64,000 nt of DNA from assembly GCA_902788205.1 (NCBI GenBank), contig CADAJJ010000003.1, positions 25,874 to 89,873 of the forward strand, given 5' to 3'. Below the pieces are notes generated by a model, which worked only from the letters and a program-made list of their open reading frames with translations, searched no databases and was not told where the DNA came from. This DNA comes from RUG023 sp900315435 (GTDB lineage Bacteria; Spirochaetota; Spirochaetia; Sphaerochaetales; Sphaerochaetaceae). Shown piece after piece: positions 1 through 7,815 of this stretch; within the stretch, counting starts at the first letter, position 1, and every line of letters begins with the position of its first letter. The translations under genes were made by a program, and so were the position numbers.

Positions 1-315
1 CCGCTTCCGCTCCTGGACGCTCTGCCCTCCACGCAGGATGGCGCAGGGAATCCCTGCCGCCTCGAATCTCCGTTTCTGGTCGTTCATCAGCGAGAGCAAT
101 GGGTACAGGACCAGCATGGCATGTTCCGCCAGGATGGCGGGCAGCATGAAACAGAGCGATTTTCCGCTACCGGTAGGCAGGACGACAAGCAGTCCATGAG
201 GATGGTTTTCGTCGCAGTGGCGAAGAATCGAGGTGATGACTCTCTTCTGGTAGGGTCGGAGCCGGAAAATGCCAAACCGCTTCCGGGCAAGCGTGTCGAT
301 GTTCTGGATATCCAT
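1..315 (-). CDS. recQ: RecQ-family ATP-dependent DNA helicase, N-terminal part (runs off left edge)
   Basis: The first 105 codons are present; the rest lies beyond the window. The reading frame shows the RecQ pattern: an aromatic-rich Q-motif-like start (FGIFRLRPYQ), Walker A LPTGSGKSLCFMLPA at about residues 45-59, and motif Ia-like YPLLSLMNDQ at about 72-81. RecQ helicases unwind 3'-tailed DNA in recombination and repair. An in-frame TAA lies just upstream of the ATG at 315, so the start is well bounded. There is no Shine-Dalgarno sequence; a TATCAT hexamer ends five bases before the ATG. It lies downstream of the hydrolase gene on the same strand. GSGKS rather than GGGKS in Walker A is a small departure from most RecQ proteins. 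Confidence 0.85.
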   Translation of the reverse strand, partial: MDIQNIDTLARKRFGIFRLRPYQKRVITSILRHCDENHPHGLLVVLPTGSGKSLCFMLPAILAEHAMLVLYPLLSLMNDQKRRFEAAGIPCAILRGGQSVQERKR

Positions 316-389
316 ACATTATGATACCGTATTTCTTCCAGATTCCCGCTTGTGACGGAAACATGGCAATCAGCCAGGATCGGGAACGG

Positions 390-926
390 TTACTCGATAT
401 CGCAATGACAGCTGCGCATCACCTTAAGCGCCGCCTCGTGGTTCTCCGGGCTGGAGCCGGCACAGAGATCCTTCTTGACGACAATCTGGATGTCCGGTCG
501 TGCAGCCTTGATCAGAAGCGCGTTGCTGACGACGCAGATGTCGGTGTCCACGCCGAAGAGGGTGATTTTCTCCAAGGCAGGCATGGTGCTGACCATCCGC
601 TCGAGCCGGGTCGAGCCGAAGGTCGGCTTCTCGATCAGGACCGAATCGGGTCTTCCGGCAAAGGGCTGCATCGCCTCGATGAGCTCGTGTCCGTGGGTGC
701 CGGTGATGCAGTGGGGCACGGGCAGATGGACGTTCTCCGGATCTGACGCGTAGTCCTCCGGATGGGTGTCAAGCGTGAACCAGATCGGGCACTCCACGGC
801 TTTCAGAAAATCGACCTGTCGGGGCACCACCGCCTGGCAGGCGGGGGATCCGAGCACCCCGTCGACGAAATCATTCTGCATGTCGATGACGATCACCAGT
901 TCGCTTATCGGTTTCTTTTCCCGCAT
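390..926 (-). CDS. isochorismatase-family cysteine hydrolase, nicotinamidase-like
   Basis: 178 residues, the usual size of PncA-type amidases. The family triad is visible: Asp in VIDMQNDFVDG near the N terminus, Lys in EKPTFGST, and the nucleophile Cys in GVDTDICVVSNALL. A DTH motif near residue 54 followed by VPHCITGTHGHEL resembles the metal-binding and conserved segment of nicotinamidases, so deamidation of nicotinamide to nicotinate in NAD salvage is the best guess; other isochorismatase-like amidases cannot be excluded. A GGAGAAAAGGAA ribosome-binding region precedes the ATG. It lies 30 bp after the XdhC-YqeB gene and 74 bp before recQ, all on the minus strand, so the three may be cotranscribed. 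Confidence 0.75.
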   Translation of the reverse strand: MREKKPISELVIVIDMQNDFVDGVLGSPACQAVVPRQVDFLKAVECPIWFTLDTHPEDYASDPENVHLPVPHCITGTHGHELIEAMQPFAGRPDSVLIEKPTFGSTRLERMVSTMPALEKITLFGVDTDICVVSNALLIKAARPDIQIVVKKDLCAGSSPENHEAALKVMRSCHCDIE

Positions 927-956
927 CTTCGTTTCCTTTTCTCCACTGTACGCGAC

Positions 957-2699
957 TTACCAGGTTTTTGCAAAGGCGTCGACCGCTTCCAGCACGCCTC
1001 CCGCGATTGCCATCGCCTTGTCGCTGGGAAGCGTGTAGCAGGCTTCCTTGCCCCGGGGGTCGACGTCGGCGCATTTGAAGCCGGCCGGGACGACGAGCCC
1101 CTCGCGAAGCAGTCCCCGGAGCATGCCGCCGATTCCGGTCTTCTGGGGGACGTCATCCACATAGGCGATGGTATCTCCTGCTTGGACGATATCCCCGATC
1201 TCGAAGCCGGCGTGGCGGAAGATGCCTGCAGTGCTGCTGTGGATGACCCGTTCTTTGCCAAAACCGGCGATGATGCCGGGGATTCCGCTGTTCGGAGCAG
1301 CCGACCCCTGACGGATCAGACTGCCTAGGTAGTGTCCGCGCTTGGTCTCGATGACGACGTGGCAATCCACACCCGCGGTAAAGCCGGGGCCGAGCGCCAC
1401 CACCAAGGGGGCATCGGAGATGTTGGTGCCGAGGTTCTTCTTCGCGATGATGGCGTCAACCACCGCCATCGGTTGCAAGACCTTGATTGCATTTCCTTCC
1501 GGATCCGCCAGAACCGGGATGATTCCCTTGTCTATGGTGGGGAAGACTTCGTCGATCGAGTTGATTTTCCGTGCCTCGATTCCCATGACGGTCTGGCTTC
1601 CTTGGAAGAGCGCTTCTGCAAAGCTGACCGTTCTGCGGATCACTGTCGGTTCAGGCACTTCGAGGGCCAGCACCTGGTAGCCAGCATTGTGCAACCTGAT
1701 GATTGTGCCGGTGGCCAGGTCTCCCGCCCCGCGGACGATGACCAGGCGGGAGTGGGAAAGGCTTCTGCCGGAGCTTTTGTGCAATACCCGGCTCATCTCG
1801 CTGGTTATGCAAAGGGCTACCGCTGCCGGACTCTCGCCGCCAAGATCCAGGCCGACAGGGAAAAAAATCCGGCTGTCCTTCCATGGGTTGGGGCGGCTGC
1901 GGGACCCGAGCACACCGATATAGGCGGCCTTGGTTTTCCGTATTTCCTCGACAACCCCTTCGTCTGCGGCCTGGTGGCTGGAGATGATGACTGCGGTATG
2001 CGCATCCAGCGTACAGCCCGGAACCGCATCGATGAATCTGCCGACTACCTGGATCTTGGTTGCGTCGGGATAGAGCGTCTTGGTGGCGAATGCCCTTCGG
2101 GTTTCCACCACCTCATAGGAGTAGCCAAGCAGGCCGCAGAGCTTGCTCACCGCTTCGTTGACGTTTCCTCCGCCGACCAAGACCACATGGTATGGCTCGC
2201 CAATCAGGTTTGCGTAGATGCCATCGGCTGTGGCTTCTTCCCGATAGGCGTGTTCGCAGGCCGAGCGCATGGCCGCTTCCGGCACTTCCCCGCTAGGCGC
2301 CTGGTACAGGAAGAGTCCGGGCCGGTAGAGCGCGACTGCGTGGTTGCCGCCGCCCAAGGTGGCGATGACGAAAGGAAGATGACGCTTTTCCAGTTTCTCG
2401 GCTTTACGGAAGAGGGGAAGAAGGAATTCTTCGCCAAAATAGGCGTAGTGGACGGTGGTCTTGCCGAAAGCCTGGTTGCGGCTTTCTCTCGTCTTGAAGA
2501 TGTCGGCCGCCCCCTCCCTGACGTCGGCCTCGAATTTCCCTCCTCCGATGGTGCCGTTGCTGCCGCCATCCTCGAAGATGGCCATGGCGGCACGGGTGCG
2601 GGTACCCAGTCCGCGACGGGAGACGATCGTGGCGAGAACGACAGCTCTCTCGGCCTCGAGAGAGCTCCGAATGGATTGGCAAAGCGTGATGTGTCGCAT
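957..2699 (-). CDS. fused XdhC-family / YqeB (EF2563-type) selenium-dependent molybdenum hydroxylase maturation protein
   Basis: 580 residues with two parts. Residues 1 to about 300 are XdhC-like: VVLATIVSRRGLGTRTRAAM and NGTIGGGKFEADVREG near the start, then a Rossmann-like VVLVGGGNVNEAVSKL, and a second conserved block with VLGSRSRP. Residues from about 318 match YqeB (EF2563 family): IVRGAGDLATGTIIRLHNAG, then IRRTVSFAEAL and VVALGPGFTAGVDCHVVIET. Both families serve maturation of molybdenum hydroxylases of the xanthine dehydrogenase type, the second in selenium-dependent systems. They are usually separate neighbouring genes. No hydroxylase subunit or selenophosphate synthetase lies in the window. 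There is no Shine-Dalgarno site; TGC-TAGCGT ends six bases before the ATG. Confidence 0.85.
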   Translation of the reverse strand: MRHITLCQSIRSSLEAERAVVLATIVSRRGLGTRTRAAMAIFEDGGSNGTIGGGKFEADVREGAADIFKTRESRNQAFGKTTVHYAYFGEEFLLPLFRKAEKLEKRHLPFVIATLGGGNHAVALYRPGLFLYQAPSGEVPEAAMRSACEHAYREEATADGIYANLIGEPYHVVLVGGGNVNEAVSKLCGLLGYSYEVVETRRAFATKTLYPDATKIQVVGRFIDAVPGCTLDAHTAVIISSHQAADEGVVEEIRKTKAAYIGVLGSRSRPNPWKDSRIFFPVGLDLGGESPAAVALCITSEMSRVLHKSSGRSLSHSRLVIVRGAGDLATGTIIRLHNAGYQVLALEVPEPTVIRRTVSFAEALFQGSQTVMGIEARKINSIDEVFPTIDKGIIPVLADPEGNAIKVLQPMAVVDAIIAKKNLGTNISDAPLVVALGPGFTAGVDCHVVIETKRGHYLGSLIRQGSAAPNSGIPGIIAGFGKERVIHSSTAGIFRHAGFEIGDIVQAGDTIAYVDDVPQKTGIGGMLRGLLREGLVVPAGFKCADVDPRGKEACYTLPSDKAMAIAGGVLEAVDAFAKTW

Positions 2700-2705
2700 A
2701 GTGTC

Positions 2706-2714
2706 ACGCTAGCA
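2706..2714 (-). promoter_or_regulatory. candidate extended -10 of the XdhC-YqeB gene, leaderless spacing
   Basis: On the minus strand TGC-TAGCGT (extended -10 form) is followed by six bases and then the ATG at 2699. The hexamer itself is weak, so this is supported mainly by the same geometry at other genes in the window. Confidence 0.35.
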
Positions 2715-2784
2715 CGACTGCAGCCGTCATGCAAGCTTCCATACAATGGAAACATTTCTTTCCTTTTGTGATAGGATGGATGCC

Positions 2785-3666
2785 ATGAATCTTTCGTACT
2801 TGCGTCTTGGCGATACTATTGGCATCTGTTCCCCGAGCCATGTGGTAGATGGGGCGGTTCTCGATTCGATTACAGGTCTGCTTCAGTCTTTTGGCTTCAA
2901 GGTGAAGGCTGGAGAGCATATTCTTTGCAAGGATTGGGGGTATTGCGCCACCAAAGAGCAACGGGCTGCGGATTTCAACCAGTTGGCGCGCGACCCGAAG
3001 GTCCGGATGGTGCTTTTCGGAGGGGGCGAGTCATCCAACGAACTGTTGCCTTTGCTGGACTACCAGGCCATGGCGGCGAAACCCAAGCTCTATTGTTCCT
3101 ACAGCGATGGTACCAACATCCTGCAGGCGATTCATTGCCAGACGGGCTTGCCGGTCTTTTATGGGCCGACGCCGCACACGTTGCTGGAAGAGGATTCCTA
3201 TACCCTTGAGCAATTTGATGCGTTGACCTCCGATCATGTTCCCTACAGGGCAGCCGAACCATGGACCGTGTTGGTTCCAGGTACGGCCCATGGGGAGTTC
3301 ACCGGTGGATATCTCCGCAATTTCGCATTGATGTTGGGATGCAAGTATTTTACATACAAGCAGAAGCCTTACATCCTGTTCCTCGAGGACCATGAGCAGT
3401 TCACCGAGGTTGGAGGAGTGGCGGAGTATCTTGAGTTTATTGCCCAGACTCCGTTCATGAGCCAAGTCACCGGTCTGCTCTTCGGTCATTACAGCGATGC
3501 CGGGCAACCGGACCTTCTGGGAATTCTCGAACGCTTCGGCAGACGCTTCTCCATCCCGGTGGCCTACTGCCATGATTTCGGCCATGGAGCGCACCATGCA
3601 ATCATCCCCATCGGAATGGATGGGGAGTTGGATACGAAGCGGCAGCAACTTGTTTGGAACTACTGA
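2785..3666 (+). CDS. ldcA: LD-carboxypeptidase (peptidase family S66, LdcA/MccF type)
   Basis: 293 residues, close to the family norm of about 300. The Ser-Glu-His arrangement of S66 peptidases is visible: nucleophile Ser in LFGGGESSNELLPLL, Glu in ILFLEDHEQF, and His in CHDFGHGAHHAIIPIG. Family members remove the terminal D-Ala from murein tetrapeptides in the cytoplasm during cell-wall recycling, or cleave related amide bonds. The ATG at 2785 is chosen because AGGATGG sits at a normal distance; in-frame starts at 2746 and 2776 are less well placed. It is divergent from the XdhC-YqeB gene, and its stop abuts the stop of the iclR gene with no spacer. Confidence 0.85.
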   Translation: MNLSYLRLGDTIGICSPSHVVDGAVLDSITGLLQSFGFKVKAGEHILCKDWGYCATKEQRAADFNQLARDPKVRMVLFGGGESSNELLPLLDYQAMAAKPKLYCSYSDGTNILQAIHCQTGLPVFYGPTPHTLLEEDSYTLEQFDALTSDHVPYRAAEPWTVLVPGTAHGEFTGGYLRNFALMLGCKYFTYKQKPYILFLEDHEQFTEVGGVAEYLEFIAQTPFMSQVTGLLFGHYSDAGQPDLLGILERFGRRFSIPVAYCHDFGHGAHHAIIPIGMDGELDTKRQQLVWNY

Positions 3667-4461
3667 TCAGGCGAGGTGGTCGTATCCGATCAGGCTGGAA
3701 ATGCGGTCGGCGGTTTCCTTGACCTTCGGCAGTGCCGCCTCGATTTCGTCCTGGCTCATGTTGGTCTCCAATGCGGAAAGGCTGATGGCGGCGATCACAT
3801 GGCCGTGCGCGTCCCGGATCGGAGCTGCGGAGCAATTGTCGTTGGTGACAAATTCTTCCCGGTCACGTCCGACACCTTCCTGTCGCACCTGCTCAAGTTC
3901 CTCTTTGATTTTCTTCGGATCGGTGACCGTGTAGGCGGTATAGGCCTTGAAGTTGGTCTTCGCTATCAGGTTGTCGATTTCCTGATTGCTGCGGAACGCG
4001 GTCAGCACCTTGCCGATTCCCGAGCAGTAGAAGGGAAGCTCCTTGCCCGGGGTGAAGTAGGTGCGAGGCAGGCTTTGCGTGTCGATACGGTCTATCAGCA
4101 GGATCGCATCCTCGTAGCGGACGCCAAGATTGGCGTTTGCCTTGGGAAACTGGTTCCACAACAATTCCAGATACGGCATGGTGATACGGCGGATTTCCAG
4201 AGACTGCAGGGCGCTACGGCTGAGCAGCAGGCTCTTCAGGCTGATCCGATAGCCCCCGCTGACTTCGTCGCGGCTCATGTAGCCGGCAGTGGCAAGCGTG
4301 TTCAGCATGCGGAACGCCATGTTGCTGTTGGTGTCCAGCTCCTTGCAGACATCACCGATAGTCACAGGCCGCGCCAAGGTCGTCGCGTAATCCATCAGTT
4401 TCAGGCACCTTGCCGCCGCCTTGATGCTGTATTTGTCGTCTTTGTCTTCAAGTTCTGCCAT
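3667..4461 (-). CDS. IclR-family transcriptional regulator, probable regulator of the sugar-diacid genes
   Basis: 264 residues from the ATG at 4461; an upstream in-frame GTG at 4467 is possible but lies only three bases from the GAGGG ribosome-binding site, whereas the ATG is nine away. Residues about 12-70 form the winged helix-turn-helix (TIGDVCKELDTNSNMAFRML). The rest is the IclR effector domain, with GIGKVLTAF and the late segment AAPIRDAHGHVIAAISLSA. IclR proteins bind small carboxylates or sugar acids. It is transcribed divergently from the glycerate kinase gene, which is the usual position of a local regulator, so control of garK and possibly the lyase and gud operons is inferred from position. 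Confidence 0.85.
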   Translation of the reverse strand: MAELEDKDDKYSIKAAARCLKLMDYATTLARPVTIGDVCKELDTNSNMAFRMLNTLATAGYMSRDEVSGGYRISLKSLLLSRSALQSLEIRRITMPYLELLWNQFPKANANLGVRYEDAILLIDRIDTQSLPRTYFTPGKELPFYCSGIGKVLTAFRSNQEIDNLIAKTNFKAYTAYTVTDPKKIKEELEQVRQEGVGRDREEFVTNDNCSAAPIRDAHGHVIAAISLSALETNMSQDEIEAALPKVKETADRISSLIGYDHLA

Positions 4462-4489
4462 AGTCACATACCCTCAAACTCTAAATACT

Positions 4490-4520
4490 ATTATACAAAT
4501 TGGGAAAACGCAAATGTAAA
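4490..4520 (-). promoter_or_regulatory. candidate iclR promoter
   Basis: Minus-strand TTTACA (4515-4520) and a consensus TATAAT (4490-4495) are 19 bases apart, giving a short leader before the iclR ATG. The -35 overlaps the 12-mer shared with the lyase upstream region, so autoregulation is possible. Confidence 0.45.
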
Positions 4521-4604
4521 AATCAAATTGCTTTTCAGGGCGCGCTGGTGCTCCATCGTGGTCGTATTGAGGAGCAACACTGGGAAATTCACATGGCGCA
4601 TTTG

Positions 4605-4634
4605 TTGACAGTATCAGAACCACCGCCTGATAAT
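4605..4634 (+). promoter_or_regulatory. candidate glycerate kinase promoter
   Basis: TTGACA (4605-4610), an 18-base spacer and GATAAT (4629-4634). The -10 ends only nine bases before the garK ATG, so transcription from here would start at about 4641 and would exclude the GAGGG at 4635-4639. Either the message is nearly leaderless or the true promoter is farther upstream. Confidence 0.4.
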
Positions 4635-4643
4635 GAGGGTACT

Positions 4644-5786
4644 ATGAAACACGTATTGATTCTTCCCGACTCTTTCAAGGGGACCATGAGTTCCGAAGAG
4701 GTCTGCGATTTGATGGCGAAGGCCGTGCATGCGGTTTTTCCCGAATGTGAGACGACGGCACTTCCCGTCGCGGACGGAGGGGAGGGCAGTACCGATGCGT
4801 TCCTGAAGGCGTTGCCTGGCAGGCTGGTGCGGCTTTCGGTCTGCGGTCCGGTTCCGGGCGAGCAGGTCGAGGGTTTCTACGGATTGGTTCATGAAGGCCG
4901 GACCGCAGTGATCGAGCTGGCGGCTGCCGCGGCCCTGCCGATGGTGGAGGACCGCAAGAACCCGGAGAAGATGACCACCTATGGCGTGGGGCAACTGATG
5001 CTCGCCGCGGCCAAAAGTGGTGCCGAGACGGTCATCATCGGGTTGGGTGGATCGGCTACCAACGACGGCGGTTGTGGCGCTGCCGCAGCCTGTGGCGTCA
5101 AGTTCCTGGACAAGGCGGGGAAAGCCTTCGTGCCTGTCGGCGGAACGCTGAAGGATATCGAGCGGATCGATCTTTCCGGGGTGGATCCTGCCATCCGCAA
5201 GGTCCGCTTCATCACCATGTGCGACGTGACCAATCCTCTCTGCGGCCCGAACGGGGCTTCGGCGGTCTTCGGTCCCCAGAAGGGTGCAACCCCGGAGATG
5301 GTCTCTCGTCTGGATGCCGGCCTTTTCCATCTTGCCGATATCATCAAGCGTGACGTAGGCAAGGAGGTGCGCGATTTGGCCGGAGCAGGTGCCGCCGGAG
5401 GCATGGGGGCAGGAACGGTGGCCTTCTTTGGCAGCCAGCTCAAGAGTGGTATCGAGACAGTGCTCGACGCGGTCCATTTTGATGAGCGACTGAAAGACGC
5501 CGACATGGTCTTCACCGGCGAGGGCAAGATTGACGGGCAGTCGATCCAGGGCAAGGTCATCAGTGGAATCGCCACCCACGCGAAACGGCAGAACGTGCCG
5601 GTCGTCGCCGTGGTCGGCACGATCGACGGGGATATGAGCGGCATGTACGGTATCGGGGTGACCAGCGTCTTCTCGATTCTCAACAAGCCCGGCGCCTTTG
5701 CAGAACTCAGCAAGCACTGCAAGGAGGACCTCTATACCACGATGGTTGCCATCTGCAGGCTGATTGGGAGCCAGAAATATAAATAA
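4644..5786 (+). CDS. garK: glycerate kinase (GarK/GlxK family)
   Basis: 380 residues, matching the GarK/GlxK family. The protein opens with LILPDSFKGTMSSEEV and carries PVADGGEGSTDAFL, then GLGGSATNDGGCGAAAA, all hallmarks of this kinase type. It phosphorylates D-glycerate to a phosphoglycerate, feeding lower glycolysis; in the diacid pathway the glycerate comes from tartronate semialdehyde via GarR. The start at 4644 is set by homology to the family N terminus; the open frame extends upstream to 4500 without any recognisable protein sequence. It is followed by the lyase and reductase genes in the same orientation, the lyase having its own promoter. Confidence 0.93.
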   Translation: MKHVLILPDSFKGTMSSEEVCDLMAKAVHAVFPECETTALPVADGGEGSTDAFLKALPGRLVRLSVCGPVPGEQVEGFYGLVHEGRTAVIELAAAAALPMVEDRKNPEKMTTYGVGQLMLAAAKSGAETVIIGLGGSATNDGGCGAAAACGVKFLDKAGKAFVPVGGTLKDIERIDLSGVDPAIRKVRFITMCDVTNPLCGPNGASAVFGPQKGATPEMVSRLDAGLFHLADIIKRDVGKEVRDLAGAGAAGGMGAGTVAFFGSQLKSGIETVLDAVHFDERLKDADMVFTGEGKIDGQSIQGKVISGIATHAKRQNVPVVAVVGTIDGDMSGMYGIGVTSVFSILNKPGAFAELSKHCKEDLYTTMVAICRLIGSQKYK

Positions 5787-5829
5787 ATTATAAAAATCAA
5801 ATCTTTCATGTCTTTCTATCAAATTAAAG

Positions 5830-5858
5830 TTGACTCAATCCGCAATGGGGGTTAGATT
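5830..5858 (+). promoter_or_regulatory. promoter of the DHDPS-family lyase gene
   Basis: TTGACT (5830-5835), 17-base spacer, TAGATT (5853-5858). Predicted transcription start is near 5865, leaving a short leader with GAGGAGA before the ATG at 5883. The 12-mer TAAAAATCAAAT at 5791-5802, also present upstream of garK, lies just upstream. Confidence 0.6.
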
Positions 5859-5882
5859 GAAAGCGTGAAAGAGGAGACACTG

Positions 5883-6803
5883 ATGCAGAGTGATTTTCTG
5901 AAAGGAATTGTTCCGCCGCTCGTCACTCCGTTTGACGCGGATGACCATATCGACGAGAAGAAATTGCGCGCGCAAATCGACTATGTGATCGACAATGGCG
6001 TGCATGGAATCCTTGCCTTCGGCTCGAACGGTGAGTTCTACGCGCTGGACGAAGACGAGTACGTGAAGGGGATGAGGATTTTTGTCGATCAGGTGCGGGG
6101 CAGGGTTCCCTTGTTCTGCGGCATTGGCGCCATCAGCACCACCAAGTGCGTTCGTCTGGCGAAGATGGCCTTTGACGAGGGAGCCACGGCAGTCAGCGTG
6201 CTCCAGCCGATGTTCGTCAAGCCGACCGAGGAGGAGCTGTACCGGCATTTCACCAAGATCGCCAAGGCGATTGGCGACAGGCCGATGCTGCTGTACAACA
6301 ATCCCGGGAAGGCCGGATACCCGATGACGCAGAAGCTTGTCTACCGCCTGGTCCACGACAATGGCAACATCATCGGCATGAAGGACAGCTCGGGCGATTT
6401 GACCCAGCTGGAACAGTTCGTCTGGTTGAACCGGGATGTGCACCTGAAGGTGCTCGGAGGCAAGGATACCTTGATTTACGGTGCCCTCTGCCATGGTGCT
6501 GTGGGTGCGGTCACCTCGACCGCCAACTATGTGCCCAAATTGGTCATGGCCATCTATGACCGGTTCATGGCCGGTGACTACAAGGGTTCCTTCGAGCTTC
6601 AGCAGGAATTGAACCCGATCCGCTTGATGACGGACAAGGCGAGCTTCCCCGTCGGGACCAAGGATGTGGCCATCCTGGTCGGAAACGATGTCGGATATGC
6701 CCACAGTCCTAACCTGCTGACCACTGACAAGCCATTGCTGGACGCGATGCGGAAGGAATTGGATCGCCTGGCTCAGGCTGGTCTGATTGCGTATACGAAA
6801 TAA
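5883..6803 (+). CDS. DHDPS/N-acetylneuraminate-lyase family class I aldolase or dehydratase, probably acting on 5-keto-4-deoxyglucarate
   Basis: 306 residues, a standard DapA/NanA-type TIM barrel. Visible family elements are GIVPPLVTPFD at the start, the substrate-carboxylate loop FGSNGEFYALD, the catalytic Tyr in LLYNNPGKAGYP and the Schiff-base Lys in IIGMKDSSGDL. Lysine synthesis is unlikely given the position between garK and garR. Two diacid routes use this fold: KdgD-type dehydratases giving 2-oxoglutarate semialdehyde, or an aldolase giving pyruvate and tartronate semialdehyde. Because garR and garK flank it and no semialdehyde dehydrogenase is present, the aldolase role is favoured, replacing the unrelated GarL. 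The ATG at 5883 follows GAGGAGA at proper spacing; GTG at 5865 is rejected. Confidence 0.8.
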   Translation: MQSDFLKGIVPPLVTPFDADDHIDEKKLRAQIDYVIDNGVHGILAFGSNGEFYALDEDEYVKGMRIFVDQVRGRVPLFCGIGAISTTKCVRLAKMAFDEGATAVSVLQPMFVKPTEEELYRHFTKIAKAIGDRPMLLYNNPGKAGYPMTQKLVYRLVHDNGNIIGMKDSSGDLTQLEQFVWLNRDVHLKVLGGKDTLIYGALCHGAVGAVTSTANYVPKLVMAIYDRFMAGDYKGSFELQQELNPIRLMTDKASFPVGTKDVAILVGNDVGYAHSPNLLTTDKPLLDAMRKELDRLAQAGLIAYTK

Positions 6804-6829
6804 CAAATCTCGAGGAAGGAGAAACGATT

Positions 6830-7717
6830 ATGAAGATTGCGTTTATTGGTCTTGGTATCATGGGCAAGCCCATGGTTCGCAACTTGCTGAAGCATGGTAA
6901 TGAAGTCTGGGTCTATGACCTGAATCAGGCGAACATCGATGCCGTCACCAAAGATGGTGCCCACGCCGGCACCAGCAACGCCGACATCATCGAGAAATGC
7001 CCGGTCGTGATCACCATGGTACCGAACGGCCCTCAGGTCGAGCAGGTCGTTCTCGCCAAGGGTGGTATGCTTGACCACGCCAAAGCCGGACAGGTTCTGA
7101 TCGACATGTCTTCCATCGCTCCGACTGTCAGCCAGAAGGTCTGCGCCGCCTGTGCGGAGAAGGGCGTGAAGATGCTGGATGCTCCGGTTTCCGGTGGCGA
7201 GCCGAAGGCAATCGACGGGACGCTTTCCATCATGGTCGGTGGCGACAAGGCCCTGTTCGACGAGTACCAGCCCCTGCTTCTGCAGATGGGCGCCAGCGCT
7301 GTCTGGTGTGGACCGATTGGTGCCGGCAACACCACGAAGCTGGCCAACCAGATCATCGTTGCCGTCAACATCGCCGCTTGTGCCGAAGCCTACACCATGG
7401 TCAAGAAGGCCGGTGTCGACCCGAACCTGGTCTTTGCCGCCATCAAGGGCGGTCTGGCAGGCAGCACGGTCATGAACGCCAAGGTGCCGATGATGATCGA
7501 CGACAACTTCAAGCCGGGCTTCCGCATTGACCTCCATATCAAGGACCTGAACAATGCCATCGAGACCGGACACAAGGTTGGCGCTCCGCTTCCGTTGACC
7601 GTCGAGGTCCAGGAGATGCTGGAGAACCTGCACTTTGACGGCTGTGGCGCGGATGACCACAGCGCTCTGGCAAAGTACTACGCCAAGATTTCCGGTACCA
7701 AGATCAGCAACAAGTAA
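6830..7717 (+). CDS. garR: tartronate semialdehyde (2-hydroxy-3-oxopropionate) reductase
   Basis: 295 residues of the beta-hydroxyacid dehydrogenase family. The N terminus has the dinucleotide motif IAFIGLGIMGKPMV; the substrate-binding segment APVSGGEPKAIDGTLSIMVG and the catalytic Lys segment GAGNTTKLANQ follow, then the all-helical C-terminal domain with DLHIKDLNNAIE. It reduces tartronate semialdehyde to D-glycerate, which garK then phosphorylates. It lies 26 bp after the lyase gene with a GAGGAAGGAG ribosome-binding site, so the two form an operon that ends at the terminator at 7744-7772. 3-hydroxyisobutyrate dehydrogenase is the alternative family assignment but fits the context less well. 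Confidence 0.9.
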   Translation: MKIAFIGLGIMGKPMVRNLLKHGNEVWVYDLNQANIDAVTKDGAHAGTSNADIIEKCPVVITMVPNGPQVEQVVLAKGGMLDHAKAGQVLIDMSSIAPTVSQKVCAACAEKGVKMLDAPVSGGEPKAIDGTLSIMVGGDKALFDEYQPLLLQMGASAVWCGPIGAGNTTKLANQIIVAVNIAACAEAYTMVKKAGVDPNLVFAAIKGGLAGSTVMNAKVPMMIDDNFKPGFRIDLHIKDLNNAIETGHKVGAPLPLTVEVQEMLENLHFDGCGADDHSALAKYYAKISGTKISNK

Positions 7718-7743
7718 CTGGTTTCTAGTCGTTGTTGCTCTTG

Positions 7744-7772
7744 CGCCCATCGGTTTTCCGGTGGGCGTTTTT
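7744..7772 (+). terminator. intrinsic terminator after garR
   Basis: A ten-base stem (7744-7753 with 7758-7767, one G-T pair), a TTTT loop and a run of five T. It ends the lyase-garR unit before garD. Confidence 0.85.
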
Positions 7773-7803
7773 GCTGGCGATATACAACTTTCTTTCCGTA
7801 AGC

Positions 7804-7809
7804 TACAAT
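7804..7809 (+). promoter_or_regulatory. candidate -10 of garD copy 1, leaderless spacing
   Basis: TACAAT ends six bases before the ATG at 7816. There is no convincing -35, and only a weak TGGGA lies near the start. It follows directly on the garR terminator, so a promoter in this 43-base stretch is expected. Confidence 0.4.
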
Positions 7810-7815
7810 GGGATC

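Noticed and set aside
2742..2747. TACAAT as -10 for ldcA
   Set aside because: No matching -35 at 16-18 bases and the distance to the ATG is not informative; the hexamer alone is too weak to call.
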